A program made the position numbers and the translations under genes. The notes below the pieces were generated by a model, which searched no databases, had not been told where the DNA came from, and saw only the letters and a program-made list of their open reading frames with translations. From Confluentibacter sediminis (GTDB taxonomy: Bacteria > Bacteroidota > Bacteroidia > Flavobacteriales > Flavobacteriaceae), in contig NZ_QKPO01000014.1 of NCBI RefSeq assembly GCF_003258355.1, positions 1-64,000 on the forward strand: DNA of 64,000 nt, read 5' to 3'. Positions 23,629 to 32,768 of this stretch are shown here, in pieces (the first letter of the stretch is position 1; each line of letters starts with the position of its first letter).

Positions 23629-25256
23629 TCAGATAATAATGTTGATGGTAAAATTTGCTTTGTTTGGGTAGCGGTTTGGTAATAAACATCTAGCCAACCG
23701 CCGCCGCCGCCATTAAACCAAATAACTTCTAACGGATACGTACCTGGTTTTAAATGGATTGTACCACCTTTTTCTTTAACACCATGATCGCCATCATTAT
23801 TAACAACTTCGTTATTATTAATTTTCAAAATGCTTCCATCATCAGACCTTGTGAAAAACCCATATGTATCTTCGTTTTCAATAAAGAGCTTCGTTTTAAA
23901 TCTAACCGCTGTATTCTCTTTTATTTTATCCTTTATTTCATCTGAAGTTATTTCAAAACAATACCCTTTTTCATTTGGCCTTATCTTTTCTAAAAATGGC
24001 ACACTACTTAAATTAGACAGATAAAATATTTCGTAAGAAACTGATGGTTTTGCATTAGAAGGCATTATTCTAAAAAAAGCTTCAGAAACAGTGCTTACAA
24101 CATGCCCCTCTTTAAGCATGGCACTTTTTACGACCGTATTTTTTGAAACTTTGAAAGATGCTGTATATCTTTTAGAAGCCTCTGACGGCATAGTGCCATC
24201 AAGCGTATATCTAACATCACCAGCACCACTTATTTTTACTTCTGCTTCATCAAAAAACAAACCACCTGCTCTTTTATATGATTCAGCTTTTGGTAAAATA
24301 ATGGGAGCTGTAAATCGCTTTGCAATTGGATAATCATCTGTTTCATTAAAGCCAATAAAAGCATTTTTTACAGGTCTCCCAATACAGGCCATAGGCATTT
24401 TAACACCCAATGCAAAAGCAACTGTCGCCGCATTATCATACTGATAAACAGGAAATTCAAGATTAAAATTTCTCTTAACTGATTTACCCCAAACAATAAA
24501 AGGTATTTCCATTTCTTGTAATGTTTCTCCACCATGACCATTTCCTAATCCGCCATGGTCTGCACTTATAATAACAAGTGTTTCTTTTCCCATTGGAGAA
24601 GATGTAATAGCACCCATAACTTCTGCCAATAATTTATCGGCTTTTTCCACAGATTTGTAATATTCAGAAGTGCCATGACCAAATGCATGTCCTGCGTGGT
24701 CGACATGATCAAAATGAATAAACGTAAATGTGGGTTGTTTAGATTTTATGTAAGTACTGGCTACTTGAGCTGTTTCATCTTCATTCTTTGGATTGATATC
24801 ATAATCTACAGCACTTTTCTCAAAAAGTCTCCCAAAGCCACCCCAATGATAAATAGCTCCAATTTCTGCATTAGGGATTTGGTTATTAATATCATTGAAA
24901 ATAGTTGGAAATAGGAAATCGTCACTTTTTACAATGGTTGGTAATACAAAATTATTTTTCTCCCAATCGTTAGATGTAATGCCATGTTGCTCTGGACCAG
25001 CACCCATAATCATAGATGCCCAATTGGTGCTAGAGCTAGATGGTAAAACGGATCTAGCGTGCATCGTTGAAGCACCTTCATTTATCACTTTATCAAATGT
25101 GGGGGTGTTAGCATGTGCTAATCCATCTGGACTTAATCCATCAAAACCCATAACAACAACATGCTTAATTTGTGGTAATTCTTGTGCTTTTATTGAAACA
25201 CATAACCATAGAGAACAAATCCCTATGGTTACCGTAATTATATTATTAATTTTCAT
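23625..25256 (-). CDS. Secreted phosphodiesterase-like protein with chitobiase-C and PA14-like domains
   Basis: 543 aa with signal peptide (residues 1-24). Residues about 30-310 are an alkaline-phosphatase-superfamily catalytic domain: VVMGFDGLSPDGL, nucleophile region LPSSSSTNWASM, HFDHVDHAGHAFGHG and ISADHGGLGNGHGG. Then an FN3/chitobiase-C-like module (DVRYTLDGTMPSEASKRY) and a PA14-like module (FFTRSDDGSILKINN, LEVIWFNGGGGGWLDVYY), which usually bind carbohydrate. Likely removes a phosphorylated or phosphonylated head group from a glycan or lipid outside the inner membrane. Seventeen bases after susD. Confidence 0.82.
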   Translation of the reverse strand: MKINNIITVTIGICSLWLCVSIKAQELPQIKHVVVMGFDGLSPDGLAHANTPTFDKVINEGASTMHARSVLPSSSSTNWASMIMGAGPEQHGITSNDWEKNNFVLPTIVKSDDFLFPTIFNDINNQIPNAEIGAIYHWGGFGRLFEKSAVDYDINPKNEDETAQVASTYIKSKQPTFTFIHFDHVDHAGHAFGHGTSEYYKSVEKADKLLAEVMGAITSSPMGKETLVIISADHGGLGNGHGGETLQEMEIPFIVWGKSVKRNFNLEFPVYQYDNAATVAFALGVKMPMACIGRPVKNAFIGFNETDDYPIAKRFTAPIILPKAESYKRAGGLFFDEAEVKISGAGDVRYTLDGTMPSEASKRYTASFKVSKNTVVKSAMLKEGHVVSTVSEAFFRIMPSNAKPSVSYEIFYLSNLSSVPFLEKIRPNEKGYCFEITSDEIKDKIKENTAVRFKTKLFIENEDTYGFFTRSDDGSILKINNNEVVNNDGDHGVKEKGGTIHLKPGTYPLEVIWFNGGGGGWLDVYYQTATQTKQILPSTLLSE

Positions 25257-25272
25257 TTTTTTATTATACTAA

Positions 25273-26853
25273 CTAATTATTATTTGATACATCCCACCAA
25301 AGTTTAGTATTTAAGTCATCTGCACCCATATGAGCAACAGCTGCTTTGTAATTGTCATTGTTAGTGGATTTTACAGAATTTGGATACTGAAAACGAACAG
25401 GAACTTTGCCTCCATTTGCGGCATCTATTCCCGGAACAACCTCAGGCATTCCTGTTCGTCTCCAATCAGACCAAGCTTCAAAACCTGTGTAAAAAAGAGA
25501 AATCCATTTTTGAAGTGCTATTTTTTGAAGTTTTTGATTAGAAGTTCCAGAAAGAACAACAGATGTTTGAGCTATATATACCTCAACATCAAAACTTTGC
25601 AAATCTGCTACTATATCATCCCATCCCCCTTCGATCACTCTTTCTAAATAATAAGAAAATGATGCCTTAATACCATTTTTATAATAATCTTCAGCAATTC
25701 CTTCTGAGATAAAACCTCTTTCCCTAGCTTCTGCCAAAATAAATTGAAGTTCGGAATAACTCATAATAATTGTTTGAGAAGCTGTAGCTGAAGCTTGCTC
25801 TACATTACAAGCTCTACATGCTAGTAGAATGCCTAATCTTGAAATATAATTAGAACCTGTTTTTTTAGGGTCTCCAGAAGGACTGTAACTCAATGCAGCT
25901 TCATCATCCAATCCGTTAGGCATCCCAACATAATCATTCAAATCATTAGAATATATGCCTTTTTCAGAATCGGATGTTGGTTGTGCAAAAACAATTAAGC
26001 GTCTATCACCTAAATCTTTTAATCTCTTTTCTAAAGTGGCACTTAACCTAACCTCATCAAAGCTACCAGAGCGAGTATCATATTTAGGCTGAGGATTATC
26101 TGAATTCCATTGTAAATATGCAGCATCCGCATTACTCTCAAAAACGGGATATGTAGAAAGATCTCCAACTATTTCTTTCATTTCAGAAACAGCTTTTGAA
26201 TTATTGACATCGCTCATTCTCATAGCTAATCTTAAACGTAATGAGTTTGCAAACTTTCTCCATTTTAAAACGTCGCCGCCATATAAAATATCTCCAGTTA
26301 TATTTCCTGTTCCTGTTAGAACCGTATTGGCTATTTTTAAATCTGCCAACATGCCGTCATAAATTTCACTTTGAGGCGTAAATGTTGGTGTAATATTATC
26401 CCCGCTTATACCTTGTGTAGCTTCTGTGTAAGGAACGTCTCCATAAGCATCTGTTAAATACGAGTAAATCCAAGACTTAATTATTAAAGCAACACCATAA
26501 TAATTTTGCTTATCGGTCTTCTCTTTTGTTCCTCTAATGATATTTTCAACATCCCTTAAAGACGCATAAGCAGCATTGTAGGGATTGTCTGTTGGAGACC
26601 AATTATATGTATCACCAGAGGTAAATTGCAATCTTGCGGCATATTGTGTTACCGTGAAACCTTCTTCCCATCCTTGATCGCCCCAGTTGTAGGCCATCTC
26701 TCTTATTATTCCTGGCAACAATAAAGAAGACTCTGCACTCCCAGGATAATTTGGGTTGGTATTGATTTTTTCAAAATCGTCAGTACAACTCATTACACAT
26801 AGCAATGGAAATGCTATGAATAATAATCTTTTTATTTTTTGTAAATTTTTCAT
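25273..26853 (-). CDS. SusD/RagB-like outer membrane lipoprotein (SusD_2 type)
   Basis: 526 aa, lipoprotein signal ending LLCVMSCTDDF. Typical opening DDFEKINTNPNYPGSAESSL, TPR-like helices (NYYGVALIIKSWIYSYLTDA, YGDVPYTEAT) and the closing WISLFYTGFEAWSDWRRTGM. This is the nutrient-binding lid that works with the SusC pore encoded 13 bp upstream. Substrate is inferred from the operon (phosphonate or phosphoester compounds), not from this sequence. Confidence 0.9.
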   Translation of the reverse strand: MKNLQKIKRLLFIAFPLLCVMSCTDDFEKINTNPNYPGSAESSLLLPGIIREMAYNWGDQGWEEGFTVTQYAARLQFTSGDTYNWSPTDNPYNAAYASLRDVENIIRGTKEKTDKQNYYGVALIIKSWIYSYLTDAYGDVPYTEATQGISGDNITPTFTPQSEIYDGMLADLKIANTVLTGTGNITGDILYGGDVLKWRKFANSLRLRLAMRMSDVNNSKAVSEMKEIVGDLSTYPVFESNADAAYLQWNSDNPQPKYDTRSGSFDEVRLSATLEKRLKDLGDRRLIVFAQPTSDSEKGIYSNDLNDYVGMPNGLDDEAALSYSPSGDPKKTGSNYISRLGILLACRACNVEQASATASQTIIMSYSELQFILAEARERGFISEGIAEDYYKNGIKASFSYYLERVIEGGWDDIVADLQSFDVEVYIAQTSVVLSGTSNQKLQKIALQKWISLFYTGFEAWSDWRRTGMPEVVPGIDAANGGKVPVRFQYPNSVKSTNNDNYKAAVAHMGADDLNTKLWWDVSNNN

Positions 26854-26865
26854 CTTAGTTTATAA

Positions 26866-29800
26866 TTAAAAATCAATTTTTAAGTTAAATGTGTACGTTT
26901 TTGTACTAGGATAAGACATGTTTTCAATACCTGGTTGCAATGTGCCACCTGAAACAGCAACTGTCTCTGGATCAAAATGAGGATTATTTGTCCAAAGGAC
27001 TAAATTTCTACCAGTTACGGATAGTCTAGCATTTGTAATTGGTAACTTATTTATAAATTTCTTAGGTAATGTATATCCCAAAGTAACCTCTCTAAGTTTT
27101 GTATAGGAGGCATCGTACTTAGCTGCTTCAACGTTATCTCTTTCGTAATATCTATTATTCCAGGTTCTTACATCTACGTTCACCGTGTTTGGCGCGTAAA
27201 CTCCAGGTGAAGTTTCTACTACGCCTTCCCCAACTATGCCAGTTTCCCTTCCTACTAAAGTCTCTTTTAATTGTCCAGAAGTACTACCAATCGTTTTTGT
27301 TCTTGAAATAACAATCCCGCCTTGTCTCGTGTCTAATAAAAAACCTAAATCAAATGCTTTATACTTGAAGCTATTTAACATCCCTAAAGTATAATCGGGA
27401 GCATAATCTCCTTGATAAACTAAATCGTCCGTTCTTTGAGGAATCCCTTGGTCATTGAAAATCATTTGACCATCTTCTGTTCTTTTAAACCCTCTACCAT
27501 AAATAGCGCTTATTGACCCACCTTCTCGTGCTTGTATATAAGCCCCATTACGCTCTGTTAATGTATAGTTTACACCTCCTAAATCCGTTACCTTACTCTT
27601 ATTGGTTGAAAAATTAAAGGTTGATTTCCAAGTAAAATTATTTGTTTTAACAGGAACAAATCCTAAAATGGCTTCGAAACCATAATTTTTTACTTCGCCT
27701 GCATTAATTAGTTTACTTGAATAACCACTAGATATATCTGTACTTATAGGAATGATTTGATTTTTTGTAGTACCACTATAATAAGTTGCATCTAAGTTTA
27801 CTCTACTATTAAATAAACGAACATCTAATCCAAACTCAAAAGATGAAGTAATCTCTGGCTTTAAATTAGCATTAGGTATTAAAGACGACTCCGTTAAGGC
27901 TGGATATTCACCAAAAGGCGATTCATTAGTATAAAAACTTTCTAATTTATAAGGATCTGTATCATTACCAACTTCTGCATACGCAGCTCTAAATTTAGCA
28001 AAAGAAATGAATCTTGGAAGCGTGAAAATATCACTTGCAATAGCACTTAATGTTGCCGATGGATAAAAATAGGAGTTATTGTTTGTTGGTAGCGTACTAG
28101 ACCAATCGTTCCTACCTGTGATATCTAAAAACAATTTATCATCGTAAGCAAATCTTGCAAAGCCATATACACTGTTAATTCTTTTTTCTTTATTATTTGA
28201 TGATACCTCTAAAGGCTTTCTTGTATTATTAAAAGAATACACGCCAGGATTGATTAACTGAGGCGCCACTGTTTGTGTATAATTTTGTTTTTGTCTAAAC
28301 TGATTGCCACCAACAGAAACATTAATATTCCATTTGTCATTAAATGTTTTGTCGTATGATACTAAAAAATCCGTATTAGATTCTTCAAAGAATACATTAT
28401 CTTCTCTGTAATAACCTAAAGGGAAACGTTGCGTGCTAAAGGCTCTTTTCTTAGTTCTTAAATCACGATAGAGATCTCTACCAGTACGAATCATGGCATT
28501 CCAATTATCGTTAATCTTATAATTTGCACTTACATTTCCATAAATTCTATCTTTATCTTGTGCATTTGTGTTTTCATAAACATTAAAGAAAGGATTATCA
28601 TGATAATTGTAATTATAATTAAACTGCTGAGTACCTTCTTTCCCTTGCATCCAATAATCACGTAAACTATTAGTATTCAATTGTCTTCCATACCAAATAA
28701 ACAAATACATGATACTTTCTGTACCATAGCTTAGTGATGGCCTGTTACCACTATCCGTTTTTAAATAGTTTATATTCGCATTTAATGTCACTTTATCTGT
28801 AAGATTTAATGCGGAACTTAAATTGAATGTGTTTCTTTTTAAATCTGTATTTGGTACAATGCCCTCTTGATTTAAATTTTGATATGAAAAGCGAATATTT
28901 CCTAAATCACCAGATTTAGATATTGCTATGCTATTGGTTTTAGTATAACCTGTATTGAAGAAATCTTTTGTGTTATCAGGATTTGAAACCCAAGGTGTTG
29001 GTATAATTGGTGAGGTGCTAAACAAATCCCCACCTCTAGTACCATCTCCTCTAGGAGAATCAAACTGAGTTATTAACAACCCAGAGTTTAGTTTTGGCCC
29101 CCAGCTTTCATCAACACCATCATTTATACCGCTACCAGCGCCATCTACAAATTCAAACTGCTGTTTATTACCTTGACCATATTCATTCTGCCAATCCGGC
29201 AGCATTAAAAGGGTTTCAATAGTAAATCCTGTATTAATTGAAACTCCTAAAACACCACTTTGTGATTTTCCTTTTTTAGTGGTTATTATAATTGCCCCAT
29301 TTGCAGCTCTTGCTCCATATAAGGCAGCTGCTGCAGGCCCCTTGAGAACATTTATTGATTCTATATTTTCTGGATTTATTTCAGAAGCACCATTTCCATA
29401 ATCTACGTCTTGAGTTCCAGCACCACTAGAACCTACTATTTCATTACTAATAGGAGTCCCATCTATTACAAATAATGGCGAGTTTCCATTTATATTTAAT
29501 GATGCATCTCCACGAATTGAAACTCTAGCAGATCCTCCTAAACCAGAAGTACTGTTAGTGATTTGTAAACCTGCAACTTTACCAGAAATTCCATTAAGAA
29601 GATTTGGTTCTCTTGAGGAAGAAACTTCATCTGAATTTAATTCTTGAGAAGCATATCCTAACGATTTCTTTTCGCGTTTAATACCCAATGCAGTTACCAC
29701 CACTTCATTTAGCGATTCAGAACTAGGAAGTAGGGTTATCACCGCCGTAGTTTTTCCTAAAACATTAAATTCTTGAGATGTGTAACCAACAAAAGATATT

Positions 29801-30009
29801 TCCAAAATGTTATCACCTTCAGATAATTGAATTTCAAAATCCCCTTCAAAATCGGTAGCCACACCATTAGAACTTCCTTTAATAACAATCGAAGCCCCTG
29901 GTAAAGGAACTTGATTTTCGTCTATCACCTTCCCTTTAAATATGGTTTGGGAATGACTTATGGTAAAAGCGAATAGCACAGTTACCATTACAAGTAGCAT
30001 TTGTTTCAT
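26866..30009 (-). CDS. SusC/RagA TonB-linked outer membrane protein
   Basis: 1047 aa. Signal peptide, then a carboxypeptidase-regulatory-like domain (KGKVIDENQVPLPGASIVIKG), TonB box region (LNEVVVTALG), plug domain (NLLNGISGKVAGLQI, VSIRGDAS, LFVIDGTPI, INVLKGPAAAALYGARAANG) and a 22-strand barrel ending YTFNLKIDF. Energy-coupled import across the outer membrane with SusD. First gene of the minus-strand operon running to 20567. A 242-bp divergent region separates it from the XRE-cupin regulator. Confidence 0.92.
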   Translation of the reverse strand: MKQMLLVMVTVLFAFTISHSQTIFKGKVIDENQVPLPGASIVIKGSSNGVATDFEGDFEIQLSEGDNILEISFVGYTSQEFNVLGKTTAVITLLPSSESLNEVVVTALGIKREKKSLGYASQELNSDEVSSSREPNLLNGISGKVAGLQITNSTSGLGGSARVSIRGDASLNINGNSPLFVIDGTPISNEIVGSSGAGTQDVDYGNGASEINPENIESINVLKGPAAAALYGARAANGAIIITTKKGKSQSGVLGVSINTGFTIETLLMLPDWQNEYGQGNKQQFEFVDGAGSGINDGVDESWGPKLNSGLLITQFDSPRGDGTRGGDLFSTSPIIPTPWVSNPDNTKDFFNTGYTKTNSIAISKSGDLGNIRFSYQNLNQEGIVPNTDLKRNTFNLSSALNLTDKVTLNANINYLKTDSGNRPSLSYGTESIMYLFIWYGRQLNTNSLRDYWMQGKEGTQQFNYNYNYHDNPFFNVYENTNAQDKDRIYGNVSANYKINDNWNAMIRTGRDLYRDLRTKKRAFSTQRFPLGYYREDNVFFEESNTDFLVSYDKTFNDKWNINVSVGGNQFRQKQNYTQTVAPQLINPGVYSFNNTRKPLEVSSNNKEKRINSVYGFARFAYDDKLFLDITGRNDWSSTLPTNNNSYFYPSATLSAIASDIFTLPRFISFAKFRAAYAEVGNDTDPYKLESFYTNESPFGEYPALTESSLIPNANLKPEITSSFEFGLDVRLFNSRVNLDATYYSGTTKNQIIPISTDISSGYSSKLINAGEVKNYGFEAILGFVPVKTNNFTWKSTFNFSTNKSKVTDLGGVNYTLTERNGAYIQAREGGSISAIYGRGFKRTEDGQMIFNDQGIPQRTDDLVYQGDYAPDYTLGMLNSFKYKAFDLGFLLDTRQGGIVISRTKTIGSTSGQLKETLVGRETGIVGEGVVETSPGVYAPNTVNVDVRTWNNRYYERDNVEAAKYDASYTKLREVTLGYTLPKKFINKLPITNARLSVTGRNLVLWTNNPHFDPETVAVSGGTLQPGIENMSYPSTKTYTFNLKIDF

Positions 30010-30125
30010 TTTTTTCGTATTTGTAAAGTTTGGTTAATTAATACTCAACAAATATCTATTGTATAAGTTAAAATAAAACCTTATTTACATTAACTAATTG
30101 CTACCTAACCGTTAAAAATATTAAT

Positions 30126-30160
30126 AAATAGTTAACACATAATATTTACAAATAGTCAAC
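30126..30160. promoter_or_regulatory. Repeated AAATAGTYAAC motifs upstream of susC and the regulator
   Basis: AAATAGTTAAC (30126-30136) and TTTACAAATAGTCAAC (30145-30160) lie 24 bp apart in the divergent region. A near-identical TTTACAAATAGTAAA occurs on the minus strand upstream of the DUF5690 gene (34064-34078). Candidate binding sites of the XRE-cupin regulator; inference only. Confidence 0.4.
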
Positions 30161-30225
30161 TATAATAAATTGATTTTTCATAATTATTTTTTATTTATTA
30201 TTCATTTATAAGCTTTAAAATTATA

Positions 30226-30233
30226 TAAGTTTG
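30226..30233 (+). promoter_or_regulatory. -7 promoter element of the XRE-cupin gene
   Basis: TAAGTTTG, an exact TAnnTTTG, 18 bp before the start codon. The -33 TTG is not clear. Confidence 0.45.
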
Positions 30234-30251
30234 TAATTCAAAATTGTTTGT

Positions 30252-30818
30252 ATGGAAGATTATCTTATTGGAATAGGTAAGCGTATTAAAGAAATTAGAA
30301 AAACCACTAACAAAACTATAAATGACATCGCAATGAAAGCTGGCGTTACCAGTGGTCTGATTTCTAGAATAGAAAATGGGAGAACCATGCCATCTCTGCC
30401 TGTATTACTAAAGCTTATCAATTCTTTGGAAATTGAGGTGACAGATTTTTTTAAAGGCATGCCGCAAATAAACAATTCCAATTTTATTGTTTCCAGAAAA
30501 GAAGAAAATGCCATAATTGAAAAGGAAGATGAAGCGATTGGTTTTGAATATAGGTATCTTTTTGGTAAGCAGATTAATTCTTTAGGTTTTGAAACTGTCT
30601 TACTACAAGTAGCCCCTAATTCTAAAAGAGAAAAGGTAACTACCGATGCTTACGAGTTTAAATATATTTTATCAGGCGAGTGTTATTATATAATTGGAGA
30701 TGAAGAAGTTTTTTTAAAAGAAGGCGACTCCATTTTTTTTGATGGAAGAATTCCACATGTTCCTGTAAATAGATCTAATATTTCTTCAAAAATGTTGGTT
30801 GTTTACTTTTTTGTATGA
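30252..30818 (+). CDS. XRE-family regulator with C-terminal cupin domain
   Basis: 188 aa. Helix-turn-helix at about residues 10-65 (IGKRIKEIRKTTNKTINDIA, KAGVTSGLISRIENGRTMPS) and a cupin_2 sensor at about 110-185 (YILSGECYYIIGDEEVFLKE, GDSIFFDGRIPHVPVN). Divergent from susC and convergent with the phosphonatase-like gene, so it sits between the two operons of the locus and probably senses a pathway compound. Start ATG 30252. Confidence 0.88.
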   Translation: MEDYLIGIGKRIKEIRKTTNKTINDIAMKAGVTSGLISRIENGRTMPSLPVLLKLINSLEIEVTDFFKGMPQINNSNFIVSRKEENAIIEKEDEAIGFEYRYLFGKQINSLGFETVLLQVAPNSKREKVTTDAYEFKYILSGECYYIIGDEEVFLKEGDSIFFDGRIPHVPVNRSNISSKMLVVYFFV

Positions 30819-30841
30819 CAATAAACAACCAGCAGTTTAAA

Positions 30842-31522
30842 TTAATCTAAAAGTATTTTCTTAAGTTCTTTTAAAGAGTTTAATACATATGTTGGACTAG
30901 CTGATACTAGTTGCTCCCTAGTGTGAGCTCCTGTTGTAACCCCAACAGTGATTCCACAAGAAGCATTTTTTCCTTCTTCAATATCTATTATTGAATCTCC
31001 AGCTTTTAATACTTTTGAAGATAGTGGAACACCAAGAACTTCCATGGCCTTAAAAATCATATCCGGGTTTGGTCTTCCTTTTTCTACATCATCCGCAGTA
31101 ATTAAAGCATCATAATGAACGCCTAATTCCCAATTCATTTTATCTAATAATAATTGCGCCGTATTTTTATTGTAACCCGTATTTAAGGCTACTTTAATAT
31201 TGGCTTTTTTTAAATCTTGAATCAAATCCTCAACCCCATCATAACTAGAAACAGTTAATTTATTATAGGCTTCACTTAACATAGCTTTGAAATCCTCAAA
31301 TATAATAGCCGCTTTTTCATTAAAGTTTTTAACTTTAATTTCTTCTAAAATATCTTTTATGGCTTGGTATTTTTCTTTTCCTGCACCAAACTCCAGCACA
31401 AATCTTAAGTTTAAATCAAATCCTTTTTCATTAATGGCTTTTTGCAACGTTTTATAAACCACATTATCTTCATCAACAACGGTTCCAGCCATATCAAAAA
31501 TGACTAATTCTATATTTTGCAT
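30842..31522 (-). CDS. Phosphonatase-like HAD hydrolase
   Basis: 226 aa HAD hydrolase. Motif I is FDMAGTVVDEDN: the DxAGT form, rather than DxDGT, is the hallmark of phosphonoacetaldehyde hydrolase (PhnX) and its relatives (TIGR03351-like). Motif II ALNTGYN, motif III and IV GRPNPDMIF and KAGDSIIDIEEGKNA are present. It would cut the C-P bond of phosphonoacetaldehyde, giving acetaldehyde and phosphate, in the cytosol. It starts 2 bp after the stop of the FAD oxidoreductase gene, a tight operon. The catalytic cap-domain Lys of true PhnX needs an alignment to confirm. Confidence 0.8.
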   Translation of the reverse strand: MQNIELVIFDMAGTVVDEDNVVYKTLQKAINEKGFDLNLRFVLEFGAGKEKYQAIKDILEEIKVKNFNEKAAIIFEDFKAMLSEAYNKLTVSSYDGVEDLIQDLKKANIKVALNTGYNKNTAQLLLDKMNWELGVHYDALITADDVEKGRPNPDMIFKAMEVLGVPLSSKVLKAGDSIIDIEEGKNASCGITVGVTTGAHTREQLVSASPTYVLNSLKELKKILLD

Positions 31523-31524
31523 AT

Positions 31525-32679
31525 TTAAAAATTAAAAATTGTATTAATATTTTGTTTTGAAAAACCAGCACTTCCAGTCATGCCCTTTCCTCCTATTCCT
31601 GTAACTATATGGATATTGGTTCCAATGGTATTTTGATAGATATCTGCATTTTTACATTGAGAGTACATCCCAAACCATCGACGTTGAATCTCATAATTTG
31701 GTAAATTGATTATCTTCTTTGCCTCATGAATAATAAAATTATCAATATCCATATTCAAGTCAAAGCCTAGATTATCTATTTCAGAAGCATCAGCATATTC
31801 ATGAGAATCACCCAGTATAATTGAACCGTCATGTGCTTGCTTGAATAGAATATGAACCCCCCATTTCTTTTCTAAAGACTCTTTATTTTCATTAGCTTTA
31901 ATAACACTGTAAGAAGCACATTCTTCAAAAGCCTCATACCGTCTTATGGAAAGCCCTGTTAAAACAGAACCTTTTAGTCTATAGTTTTCTTGTGGTTTGG
32001 TTGCCATCATTTGCAACTTAGAAACTATTAAATCACTCTCGTTAAAAATTGATGGATAAAGCGTTTTAAAATCACTGCCATTACAAATGATTACTTTTGA
32101 AGCCATGAAAACAGAACCCGTGGCTAAAGTTAAAACAATACCATTAATAGTTTCGTCACAGTACACTACCTTTGAATTAAAAAACAAATCCATACCTTCT
32201 TCCTTCAAAAAAGCATGGAGTTTATTAATCATTATTGATGGCTCAACAATAACTTCTTCCGGAAAAAACAAACCTGCTTGCACATAATCATCTCGAAGAC
32301 CAGCATAATTATTCAAGCATTCATCTTTAGTTAAAAGTTTCGAACTATAATTATTGGTTTTATTGATTTCAGCCAATTCTTCTAAAAGTTGAACTTCTTC
32401 ATAGTTTGAGGCTAAATAAACCGACCCTTCCTGACGGATTGATATATCAAATTTAGATTGAATCTCTTTATATATTTTTAGACTTTCCCTACCAAATGCC
32501 TGCCATTTAGTGTTCATGCCAGAGGGTACCACTTGCCCAAAATTGCGTACTGTAGCACTTTGAGGCGATTGGTCTTTTTCCAATAGAGCTACTTTTAACC
32601 CTTTTTGTTTGGCATGATAAGCATGAAATGTGCCTAATACACCACCGCCAATAACAATTAAATCATATACATGTTTCAT
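31525..32679 (-). CDS. TIGR03364-type FAD-dependent oxidoreductase (phosphonate-associated)
   Basis: 384 aa DAO-fold flavoenzyme. FAD-binding GxGxxG: DLIVIGGGVLGTFHAYHAKQ, then VALLEKD. SATVRNFGQVVPSG and the C-terminal IHIVTGIGGKGMTGSAGFSK fit the TIGR03364 group that accompanies phosphonatase genes. By family knowledge such enzymes (PbfD-type) oxidise aminoethylphosphonate or its N-methyl form to phosphonoacetaldehyde. The adjacent hydrolase supports this. Cytosolic. Confidence 0.78.
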   Translation of the reverse strand: MKHVYDLIVIGGGVLGTFHAYHAKQKGLKVALLEKDQSPQSATVRNFGQVVPSGMNTKWQAFGRESLKIYKEIQSKFDISIRQEGSVYLASNYEEVQLLEELAEINKTNNYSSKLLTKDECLNNYAGLRDDYVQAGLFFPEEVIVEPSIMINKLHAFLKEEGMDLFFNSKVVYCDETINGIVLTLATGSVFMASKVIICNGSDFKTLYPSIFNESDLIVSKLQMMATKPQENYRLKGSVLTGLSIRRYEAFEECASYSVIKANENKESLEKKWGVHILFKQAHDGSIILGDSHEYADASEIDNLGFDLNMDIDNFIIHEAKKIINLPNYEIQRRWFGMYSQCKNADIYQNTIGTNIHIVTGIGGKGMTGSAGFSKQNINTIFNF

Positions 32680-32768
32680 CTGTTTAAAGTATTTTTAGGA
32701 ATCAAATACAATGTTCTAATAATGATTCTTTATTCGTTTAAAAATTTGATTGAGATTCTTTTCAAAAA

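Noticed and set aside
25273-30009. The SusC/SusD pair as a polysaccharide utilisation locus
   Set aside because: No glycoside hydrolase, polysaccharide lyase or anti-sigma/hybrid regulator in this operon; partners are phosphoesterases and phosphonate enzymes.
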